A stretch of DNA of 42,185 bases from an uncultured Alphaproteobacteria bacterium. GTDB lineage: Bacteria > Pseudomonadota > Alphaproteobacteria > Rhodobacterales > Rhodobacteraceae. Positions 18,379 to 25,579 of the stretch are shown piece by piece. The stretch covers positions 1 to 42,185 of the forward strand of contig CAJWEI010000026.1 in the NCBI GenBank assembly GCA_913031285.1, given 5' to 3'. A program made the translations under genes and the position numbers. The notes below the pieces were generated by a model that searched no databases, had not been told where the DNA came from, and saw nothing but the letters and a program-made list of their open reading frames with translations. How positions within the stretch are numbered: the stretch's first letter is position 1; the number at the start of each line of letters is the position of its first letter.

Positions 18379-18427
18379 AGGCGGGCGAAATATAAATCCA
18401 ATTAGTTGAATTGGCCCGCCCGCTTTT
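18379..18427 (+). terminator. Strong intrinsic terminator after tpa
   Basis: GGCGGGC (18380-18386) pairs with GCCCGCC (18414-18420). A second internal stem, CCAATT/AATTGG, sits inside the loop, and CGCTTTT follows. It begins nine bases after the tpa stop codon. Confidence 0.82.
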
Positions 18428-18814
18428 ACCATCTGAAAAATAGATGATATCCAAAACTACATTAAAAGTGCATTGCTACGTCGATTTGAAAAATTGAACT
18501 GCAGAAAAATTATTCGTTTTTGAAAGGTATTTGACTTTTTAATTTTCATTGGAAATTATCTAATATTTTTCTCTTATTGCATGGTAAAAGCTTTTCAGTA
18601 TTTCGATTTTTTCCTGGCGTTTCACATAAGCTTTTAAAGTTTTGGCCAAAAACCTGAAGCATCAAACTCACCAGTGGCGCATGTTCCACCACTGTTCATT
18701 AAGATAATGTCAGGCTACACATGCACAACCATAGAGTGATTCTTAATGGTCCAAATAGCAACTCAAAAAATATTCCTATTTAATTTTTATGTGCGTAGTT
18801 AGGGAACTAAAAGT
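18428..18814. other. AT-rich gap between the tpa terminator and the tauR control region
   Basis: I see no gene, repeat or RNA structure here. It probably carries the tauR promoter near its right end. Confidence 0.4.
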
Positions 18815-18871
18815 ATAATGCCAGTTTACTCTATAAGTATAGCCAGTATAGACAGTGAAACATGGCTATAC
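18815..18871. promoter_or_regulatory. Inverted TauR-like boxes and 9-bp inverted repeat at the tauR start codon
   Basis: On the minus strand, CTGGCTATAC (18846-18837) and CTGGCATTAT (18824-18815) are 22 bp apart, nearly the geometry of the tpa and xsc operators. In addition GTATAGCCA (18837-18845) is a perfect inverted repeat of TGGCTATAC (18863-18871), and the second arm includes the TG of the tauR ATG. As DNA this could be an autoregulatory operator; as RNA it could hide the start codon. Confidence 0.55.
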
Positions 18872-20316
18872 CTGTTGAATCATTCTTTTTAGATCCGGAC
18901 ATACAAGGCACGCTCCAGTCTAGGATCCAGCAGATCATTGCTGCCGGTATTTTATCTGGCCGATTTGTTAAGGGAGAAAAACTGCCCTCTTCTCGTAAAC
19001 TTGCCGACCATCTCGGTATTAGCCGAATCACAGTCACACTCGCCTACACAGAATTGATATCAAACGACTATCTTAATTCCAAGGGTAGGTCAGGTTATTA
19101 CGTTTCCCAAAATGCGCCTGAACCTCTGGATATTAAAGAAAACAAACAGGGCGAAGATCGCATAGATTGGTCTAAAGCTATTGGACAGCGGTTTTCCGAA
19201 AACATACAAATGGAGAAGCCAATTGATTGGGCAAGTTATAAATATTGTTTCATTTATGGGCAAACAGATCCAACGCTTTTTGATCATGCCAACTGGCGTC
19301 TTTGCGCATTGCAAGCTTTGGGTACAAAGGATTTCACGACTCTAACAGCCGATTATTTTGATCAGGACGATCCGCAACTGATTGAATTTATCGCACGCAA
19401 TACACTGCCAAGACGTGGAATAGTAGCTGGTGCAGACGAAATTCTTGTCACTCTTGGTGCTCAGAATGCACTTTGGCTCGCCACTCAAGTTCTTTTGACT
19501 CAAAGGCGGACAGCCGTGATCGAGAACCCGTCGTACCCAGCTTTGCGCGATATTTTGGGTCAGTCACGGTGTCAGATTATGACTATTGACGTAGACGATC
19601 TAGGATTGCAGCCCGATTTCATAACCGACCAAGCCAATGTCATTTTCACTACCCCCAGTCATCAATGCCCAACAGCATCAACTTTACCCATGGACAGAAG
19701 ACGAGCGCTCTTACAAAAAGCCCAAGAAATCGACGCATTGATAGTAGAGGACGATTACGAGTTCGAAATGTCCTTTCTTGCAACCCCCTCGCCTGCACTC
19801 AAATCGCTCGACCGGGATGGACGAGTGATTTATGTGGGCTCGTTCTCAAAATCGCTGTTTCCCGGTCTGCGTTTGGGATATTTGGTAGGCTCCGCGCCTT
19901 TCATAAAAGAAGCGCGTGCATTGCGGGCCAGTGTTCTGCGCCATCCACCCGGACATCTTCAGCGCACTGCGGCATATTTTTTGGGCTTGGGTCATTATGA
20001 TGCCCTGGTTGGACGTCTCGGTCGTACATACCAAAAACGCCGTCAAATTATGGAGGCCGCAATAGTCAATTCAGGGCTGCAAATTGCTGGAAAAGGATCC
20101 CACGGAGGGTCGTCTTTCTGGATGCGTGCGCCGTCTGGTACAGACACGCAAAAACTCGCTATGCGCCTAAAAAGTAAAAGCACCTTCATAGAACACGGCA
20201 AGCCTTTCTTCTTTGGTAGTGAACGTCCTTCAGAATATTATAGGTTAGCCTATTCTTCCATACCGGCAAATAAGATTGAGCAAGGAATCGAAATAATCGC
20301 GCAAGCGTTGGATTAA
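18862..20316 (+). CDS. tauR: MocR-type (GntR/aminotransferase) regulator of taurine genes
   Basis: A 484-aa MocR regulator: a GntR winged helix-turn-helix at residues 15-82 (LPSSRKLADHLGISRITVTLAYTEL) fused to a type I aminotransferase-like domain. The PLP lysine is Lys330 in GSFSKSLFPGLRLGY. TauR family members activate tpa and xsc when taurine is present. The gene lies between tpa and xsc, each preceded by matching direct repeats. Few bases separate the start codon from an inverted copy of the same box, which suggests autoregulation. The ribosome binding site is weak. Confidence 0.92.
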   Translation: MAIPVESFFLDPDIQGTLQSRIQQIIAAGILSGRFVKGEKLPSSRKLADHLGISRITVTLAYTELISNDYLNSKGRSGYYVSQNAPEPLDIKENKQGEDRIDWSKAIGQRFSENIQMEKPIDWASYKYCFIYGQTDPTLFDHANWRLCALQALGTKDFTTLTADYFDQDDPQLIEFIARNTLPRRGIVAGADEILVTLGAQNALWLATQVLLTQRRTAVIENPSYPALRDILGQSRCQIMTIDVDDLGLQPDFITDQANVIFTTPSHQCPTASTLPMDRRRALLQKAQEIDALIVEDDYEFEMSFLATPSPALKSLDRDGRVIYVGSFSKSLFPGLRLGYLVGSAPFIKEARALRASVLRHPPGHLQRTAAYFLGLGHYDALVGRLGRTYQKRRQIMEAAIVNSGLQIAGKGSHGGSSFWMRAPSGTDTQKLAMRLKSKSTFIEHGKPFFFGSERPSEYYRLAYSSIPANKIEQGIEIIAQALD

Positions 20317-20348
20317 AAGCCTCGTTTCCTGACGGCAATATCGTTACT

Positions 20349-20383
20349 CTGGCTATATTATGTCTAAAAATCTGGCCCTATAA
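20349..20383 (+). promoter_or_regulatory. Putative TauR operator (direct repeat, 23 bp apart) upstream of xsc
   Basis: CTGGCTATATTA (20349-20360) and CTGGCCCTATAA (20372-20383) lie 23 bp apart, start to start. The second box begins 96 bp upstream of the xsc ATG. The second box matches the second box of the tpa region over the whole of CTGGCCCTATAA. Confidence 0.7.
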
Positions 20384-20467
20384 CAGTTAACTTTTAATGC
20401 GTATTAGTAAATCCAAGCTGTCGACCGTTCTGGCGACACACAGCCTACCCTCAGGAGAACCGAAGCA

Positions 20468-22243
20468 ATGAAAATGACCACCGAAGAGGCCTTTGTTAAA
20501 ACCCTTCAAATGCATGGAATCGAACATGCTTTTGGAATTATTGGATCTGCTTTTATGCCGATTTCAGACTTATTTCCCCAAGCAGGCATTATGTTCTGGG
20601 ATTGTGCTCACGAAGGTTCTGGCGGTATGATGGCAGACGGTTACACTCGCGCCAGTGGTAAAATGAGCATGATGATTGCTCAGAATGGTCCTGGAATCAC
20701 AAATTTTGTGACAGCTGTGAAAACAGCTTATTGGAACCATACGCCTCTGTTACTTGTCACGCCGCAGGCGGCGAATAAAACCATCGGTCAGGGTGGCTTT
20801 CAAGAAGTCGAACAAATGGCTTTGTTTGAAGATATGGTTGCATATCAGGAAGAAGTTCGGGATGCGTCTCGCGTGGCGGAAGTGCTTAACCGCGTTATTT
20901 TAAACGCCAAACGCCACTCTGCCCCAGCTCAGATAAACATGCCGCGCGATTTTTGGACGCAAGTGATCGATATTGAGCTGCCTGAAATGGTTGAATTTGA
21001 GCGTCCTTCCGGCGGAGAAAGTGCGCTGGATAAAGCCGCAGAGATGCTGAGCAAAGCAAAAGCACCCGTCATTCTTAATGGCGCTGGAGTTGTTCTAGCT
21101 GATGCTATTCCTGCCACTATGACGCTTGCGGAACGTCTGGATGCACCAGTTTGCGTTGGCTACCAGCACAATGATGCATTCCCAGGATCACACCCATTAT
21201 TTGCAGGACCTTTGGGCTATAATGGATCAAAGGCAGGCATGCAGTTGATTTCAGAGGCAGATGTTGTCCTCTGCTTGGGCACTCGCCTAAACCCGTTTTC
21301 AACATTGCCTGGGTACGGTATGGATTACTGGCCCAAAGATGCAAAGATCATTCAGGTTGATATCAACCCTGATCGTATCGGCCTAACCAAAAAAGTGGCC
21401 GTTGGCATTGTTGGCGACGCGAAAAAAGTTGCAAACTCGCTTTTGGATAAACTGTCCGAATCAGCGGGTGACGCAGGTCGTGCTGATCGAAAAGCAAAGA
21501 TCAGCCAAACAAAATCTCAGTGGGCCCAACAGCTTTCCAGTATGGACCACGAAGATGATGATCCAGGAACATCGTGGAACGAGCGGGCGCGCGCAGACAA
21601 ACCTGATTGGATGAGCCCCCGCATGGCTTGGCGAGCCATCCAAAGTGCACTTCCCAAAGATGCTATTATCAGTTCGGACATTGGTAATAATTGCGCGATT
21701 GGTAATGCCTACCCAACTTTTGAAAAAGGCCGCAAATACCTTGCACCTGGACTTTTTGGGCCCTGTGGATATGGACTCCCTTCGATCATTGGAGCAAAGA
21801 TAGGATGCCCTGACATTCCGGTCGTTGGCTTTGCAGGCGATGGAGCCTTTGGAATCTCAGTAACTGAACTGACTGCGATTGGCCGCAAAGAATGGCCCCC
21901 CATTACAATGATCGTCTTCCGCAACTATCAATGGGGTGCCGAAAAGCGAAACTCAACGCTTTGGTATGAGGACAACTTTATTGGTACAGAACTCGATACA
22001 TCCGTATCTTATGCCGGTATCGCAGAAGCATGTGGATTGAAAGGAGTGCAGACCAAAACGATGGACGCGCTTAGAGACGCGCTTGAAAATGCTATCATCA
22101 ATCAAATGCAAAATGGCAAAACGACCTTGGTCGAAGCAATGATCAATCAGGAATTAGGGGAACCTTTCAGGCGCGATGCGATGAAGAAACCTGTCTCAGT
22201 GGCAGGCATTAGTATCAATGACATGAAACCTCAGACTGTGTAA
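20468..22243 (+). CDS. xsc: Sulfoacetaldehyde acetyltransferase
   Basis: A thiamine-diphosphate enzyme of 591 aa that converts sulfoacetaldehyde and phosphate to sulfite and acetyl phosphate. The N-terminal pyrimidine-binding domain starts TTEEAFVKTLQMHGIEHAFG. The C-terminal ThDP motif is GDGAFGISVTELTAIGRKEW followed by the MIVFRNYQWGAEKRN segment. The AGGAGA at about 20454 sets the ATG at 20468. A TauR-like operator lies upstream. Acetyl phosphate is used by AckA or Pta and sulfite by SoeABC, all encoded downstream. Its stop codon is followed, in the same frame, by one codon and the ackA GTG. Confidence 0.96.
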   Translation: MKMTTEEAFVKTLQMHGIEHAFGIIGSAFMPISDLFPQAGIMFWDCAHEGSGGMMADGYTRASGKMSMMIAQNGPGITNFVTAVKTAYWNHTPLLLVTPQAANKTIGQGGFQEVEQMALFEDMVAYQEEVRDASRVAEVLNRVILNAKRHSAPAQINMPRDFWTQVIDIELPEMVEFERPSGGESALDKAAEMLSKAKAPVILNGAGVVLADAIPATMTLAERLDAPVCVGYQHNDAFPGSHPLFAGPLGYNGSKAGMQLISEADVVLCLGTRLNPFSTLPGYGMDYWPKDAKIIQVDINPDRIGLTKKVAVGIVGDAKKVANSLLDKLSESAGDAGRADRKAKISQTKSQWAQQLSSMDHEDDDPGTSWNERARADKPDWMSPRMAWRAIQSALPKDAIISSDIGNNCAIGNAYPTFEKGRKYLAPGLFGPCGYGLPSIIGAKIGCPDIPVVGFAGDGAFGISVTELTAIGRKEWPPITMIVFRNYQWGAEKRNSTLWYEDNFIGTELDTSVSYAGIAEACGLKGVQTKTMDALRDALENAIINQMQNGKTTLVEAMINQELGEPFRRDAMKKPVSVAGISINDMKPQTV

Positions 22244-22246
22244 TCT

Positions 22247-23407
22247 GTGACTGGACCTAGCAAAAACACGAAAATTCTGGTGCTTAACGCTGGGTCGTCC
22301 TCGATCAAATTTGCCGTATTTTCACAGAAGTTGAGCGAGGACATGGTGGGCATTGCCGAAAATATCGGCGGTGCCTCGCGTTTGACCGTCGCAGAGACAG
22401 TTGCCAAAACGCCCTTTATTGACCACAGATCAGCCTTGAGCGCAGTTCTTAAGGCTTTGTCAGACCGCGGTTATGGTCTGGACACGTTTGTCGCGGCTGC
22501 CCATCGCGTGGTGCATGGTGGCCGAAAGCTGACTGCTCCACTTCGCGTTACGGGAGATGTTCGAGCCGAAATATCCAGCTGCACACCTCTGGCCCCACTA
22601 CACAACCCCCATAACCTCGCAGCGATCGATGCACTTTCGCAGATGGCGCCTGAATTAGATCAATATGCAAGCTTTGACACATCTTTTCACGCCACTAACC
22701 CAGAAGTCGCCACGCGCTATGCTATTCCGCGAATGATGGAAACAAAAGGGATCCGCCGATACGGTTTTCATGGGCTGTCCTATGCATCGCTGGTGAAACA
22801 TCTGCCCATTATTTCGGGCGAAAAACTACCCTCTCGGCTATTGGCCTTCCATCTCGGAAACGGCGCAAGCCTATGTGCCATTTTAAATGGACAGTCGATT
22901 GCGACCACAATGGGATATTCACCGCTTGACGGATTGACTATGGGAACCCGATCTGGCGGTATTGATGCCAATGCAGTCTTGCGTCTGGTCGAGGAAAATG
23001 GCCTTGAAAGGACCAAGGCCATTTTAAATCATGAAAGTGGCCTGCTTGGCTTGTCCGGTGGTAAATCCGATATGCGCAATTTGATGCTCGATCCAAGCGC
23101 GGACAGTGCTTTCGCTATCGAGCATTTTTGTTACTGGTCGCTGCGCCATGCAGGGTCTTTGATCGCAACTATGGAGGGGCTGGATGCTATCGCTTTTACT
23201 GGCGGAATAGGGGAGAATGCGCTTGGCGTGAGAGCGCGTATTCTGCGCGCTTTGGAATGGACTGGCGTCCGTATGAATCCAGATGCTAACCATAGTGGCA
23301 GAGCTCGATTACATGCCCAAACCTCCAAGGTAGCGGTCTGGGTTATTCCAGCCAAAGAAGAAAAAATGATTGCCGCAGATGCTTTGACACTTATGGAGGC
23401 AGGATAA
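22247..23407 (+). CDS. ackA: Acetate kinase
   Basis: Interconverts acetyl phosphate plus ADP and acetate plus ATP (386 aa). The ASKHA-fold motifs are clear: KILVLNAGSSSIKFAVF at the N-terminus, AHRVVHGG near residues 84-91, RRYGFHGLSY and the TGGIGENA nucleotide loop. The only start that keeps the conserved N-terminus is GTG at 22247, which has no visible ribosome binding site. It lies three bases after the xsc stop and in the same frame, so reinitiation after xsc is likely. It can draw ATP directly from the Xsc product. Confidence 0.94.
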   Translation: MTGPSKNTKILVLNAGSSSIKFAVFSQKLSEDMVGIAENIGGASRLTVAETVAKTPFIDHRSALSAVLKALSDRGYGLDTFVAAAHRVVHGGRKLTAPLRVTGDVRAEISSCTPLAPLHNPHNLAAIDALSQMAPELDQYASFDTSFHATNPEVATRYAIPRMMETKGIRRYGFHGLSYASLVKHLPIISGEKLPSRLLAFHLGNGASLCAILNGQSIATTMGYSPLDGLTMGTRSGGIDANAVLRLVEENGLERTKAILNHESGLLGLSGGKSDMRNLMLDPSADSAFAIEHFCYWSLRHAGSLIATMEGLDAIAFTGGIGENALGVRARILRALEWTGVRMNPDANHSGRARLHAQTSKVAVWVIPAKEEKMIAADALTLMEAG

Positions 23408-23411
23408 TGCC

Positions 23412-24263
23412 TCAGGCTAACGCAAGAGTAACTGCTGTGGCAGCGACAATATCGTGGACAGTTGCGCCGCGGCTTAAATCACAGACTGGCTTTCGAAATC
23501 CCTGCAAAATTGGACCAATGGCTTGTGCCCCTGCCAGCTCTTGGACCAGCTTGTATGCTATATTACCAGCATTTAGGTCAGGAAAAATAAGAACATTAGC
23601 ACTCCCCTTTCCAAGCCCTTTCTTTTCAGCTATTGTCGAATTCAATGCAGCATCAGCCTGTAGCGGACCGAGAAATCCAGATAATTCTGACGCCTCTTTC
23701 ACTGCATCCACACTATTTCCTGCTCCGGAAGTACCCGTAGAAAAAGATAATAGAGCTACCTCACACACCCCTAAAAGTGCCTTTGCGGATACAGCGGATG
23801 CTTTTGCAATTCCAGCAAGCTCTTGCGCGCTTGGCGCTACATTGACAGCACAATCTGCAAAAATCATTTCCCGCCCGTCGGGAAACAGCATTAGAAAAAA
23901 TGAGGACGGCGTGCGGATATCATTCCGTAGTCCAATCGCAAGGCTGGCGGCTTCAATCACTCGTTTCGTAGGACTATCAGCGCCTGCAACCATTGCGTCA
24001 GCCCGGCCAGTAGCAACCATCGCAGCAGCTCGGATCAAAGGCTTGGCAAGCATTCTTTTGGCAATATTTTCTTTTAGGCCACGGATCTGGACCAAAGCAC
24101 CAACCATATCAGCGTCGGGCGCAAGAAGAGCAATTGGCTCGGCTATCTCGTCTTTTATCAGACGGTCTGCTGCAGCTTTGACCCTAGGATCACTGAGTTC
24201 TGGCAGGACCACGCGCGCGTTAGTCAAGAGTGCGTTTTTCAATATCTTTTGCATGATTGACAT
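23412..24263 (-). CDS. pta: Phosphate acetyltransferase, in reverse orientation
   Basis: Converts acetyl phosphate and CoA to acetyl-CoA (283 aa, the short single-domain form). Family segments include ARVVLPELSDPRVKAA, TGRADAMVAGA, PSSFFLMLFPDGREMIFADC and LSFSTGTSGAG. ATG at 24263 has GGAGG 6-10 nt upstream. Unlike xsc, ackA, gltA and soeABC it lies on the minus strand, tail to tail with ackA (4 bp between stops) and divergent from gltA with only 33 bp between starts. Transcripts from xsc-ackA that continue to gltA would be antisense to it. Confidence 0.95.
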   Translation of the reverse strand: MSIMQKILKNALLTNARVVLPELSDPRVKAAADRLIKDEIAEPIALLAPDADMVGALVQIRGLKENIAKRMLAKPLIRAAAMVATGRADAMVAGADSPTKRVIEAASLAIGLRNDIRTPSSFFLMLFPDGREMIFADCAVNVAPSAQELAGIAKASAVSAKALLGVCEVALLSFSTGTSGAGNSVDAVKEASELSGFLGPLQADAALNSTIAEKKGLGKGSANVLIFPDLNAGNIAYKLVQELAGAQAIGPILQGFRKPVCDLSRGATVHDIVAATAVTLALA

Positions 24264-24296
24264 GTATGCCTCCGATTACCGTGAAAGGAGTTCATA

Positions 24297-25472
24297 ATGA
24301 GTAGTGACGTCAAGATCAATCGGGGGCTCAAGAACATATATTTTGAGCGCTCTAGCGTGAGCCAGATAGACGGCTCTAAGGGCGAGTTAAGCTATCGCGG
24401 CTATTCCATTCACGACCTTGCCGAAAAATCGACATTCGAAGAGGTCTCATATCTGCTCATTTACGGCGAGCTTCCAACGACAGTGCAACTGAGTAAATTT
24501 GATCAAGCCCTCAAATCAGCACGCCATTTACCAGAACCGGTATTTGATATTATTCGCGCAGCGCAGAATGGTCATCCAATGGATGTTTTACGCACCGCTG
24601 TTTCGGCTCTCGCCGCATTGGAGCCTGCAAGTCAAACCGTAAGCGAAGCAGCATTTTTAGAAAATGGGGCTCGCCTTATTGCTCAAGTGCCGATGGTAAT
24701 CGCCGCGCACCACAATATTAGACATGGCCGCGATCCAATCCTCGCTGATCCTGACCTCAGTCATGCGGCAAACTGGCTCTGGATGCTGAAAGGCAAAAAA
24801 CCATCCAACGATGCCGCTAAATTAGCTGATGTCGATTTTATTCTGCATGCCGAACATGGCAGCAACGCATCAAGCTTTGCCGCGCGGGTCACAGTTGGCA
24901 CTGAGGCAAACCTGCACGGCGCAATTGTCACAGCTCTGGCAACCTTAGCTGGACCTGCACATGGTGGGGCAGCCGAAGATGTAATGAAAATGGTCACAGA
25001 GATCGGCTCGGCCGATAAAGCTGCCGACTATGTTAAAGCCAAGCGATCCGCCCGCGAGGCAGTCACTGGCTTTGGCCATCGTGTTTATAGAGCTGAAGAC
25101 CCACGCGCGCGCCACATGCGCGACGGGGTCAAAAAGCTGGGTGACGAAATGGGCGCGCCCGAATGGTATGAAATTTTGCAAGCCGTCGTAGATGCAATGA
25201 AGCCATATTCACGTCACGGCTTGAACGTAAATGTCGACTTTTATTCGGGTGTTATCTATCAACTACACGCCATTCCGATGGATCTTTTTGTACCGATATT
25301 TGCCATTGGCAGGATGCCAGGTTGGATTATCCAGTGCCTAGAACAATTAAAAAGCAATATCTTGATCCGTCCATTGACACTTTATAACGGGCCTGAAATG
25401 CGTCCTTATGTAAAAGTCGAGGACAGACCAGAGATCGGTCAGCGTATTGTTATGAACACAAACCAGAAATAA
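24297..25472 (+). CDS. Short-type citrate synthase (citrate/2-methylcitrate synthase family)
   Basis: A 391-aa citrate synthase-fold enzyme condensing an acyl-CoA with oxaloacetate. Catalytic candidates are His187 (HAEHGSN), His222 (GPAHGGAAED) and Asp314 (NVNVDFYSG), plus the GFGHRVY loop at 259-265. It is shorter than the ~430-aa hexameric GltA typical of proteobacteria and belongs to the short group that also contains 2-methylcitrate synthases. In this position it most likely draws Pta-made acetyl-CoA into the TCA cycle, but propionyl-CoA use cannot be excluded. AGGAG lies 7-11 nt upstream of the ATG. Confidence 0.85.
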   Translation: MSSDVKINRGLKNIYFERSSVSQIDGSKGELSYRGYSIHDLAEKSTFEEVSYLLIYGELPTTVQLSKFDQALKSARHLPEPVFDIIRAAQNGHPMDVLRTAVSALAALEPASQTVSEAAFLENGARLIAQVPMVIAAHHNIRHGRDPILADPDLSHAANWLWMLKGKKPSNDAAKLADVDFILHAEHGSNASSFAARVTVGTEANLHGAIVTALATLAGPAHGGAAEDVMKMVTEIGSADKAADYVKAKRSAREAVTGFGHRVYRAEDPRARHMRDGVKKLGDEMGAPEWYEILQAVVDAMKPYSRHGLNVNVDFYSGVIYQLHAIPMDLFVPIFAIGRMPGWIIQCLEQLKSNILIRPLTLYNGPEMRPYVKVEDRPEIGQRIVMNTNQK

Positions 25473-25491
25473 TACTTAGCTTACCTGGGAA

Positions 25492-25527
25492 ATTCAAAAA
25501 TTATTTCAAATTTTGAGGTTTTTGAAT
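25492..25527. terminator. AT-rich hairpin between the citrate synthase gene and soeA
   Basis: ATTCAAAAA (25492-25500) is a perfect inverted repeat of TTTTTGAAT (25519-25527), with a further TCAA/TTGA stem inside the loop. It begins 20 bp after the citrate synthase stop. It may act as a weak terminator or attenuator ahead of soeABC. There is no clean T-run after the stem. Confidence 0.4.
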
Positions 25528-25538
25528 GGTCTATCCTT

Positions 25539-25564
25539 TGAGCCACTGCTAAATAACAGGCTCA
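25539..25564 (+). promoter_or_regulatory. Inverted repeat just upstream of the soeA ribosome binding site
   Basis: TGAGCC (25539-25544) and GGCTCA (25559-25564) are exact inverted repeats 14 bp apart, ending two bases before the soeA ribosome binding site (AAGGGAG). It could be an operator or an mRNA hairpin. No TauR-like box was seen here. Confidence 0.35.
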
Positions 25565-25579
25565 GCAAGGGAGTTTGCG

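Noticed and set aside
23407-24297. 296-codon plus-strand frame opposite pta as a protein gene
   Set aside because: The minus-strand product is an unmistakable phosphate acetyltransferase, and the plus-strand product is a low-complexity Ala/Ser/Arg-rich shadow without domains. Only its junctions are reported as a finding.
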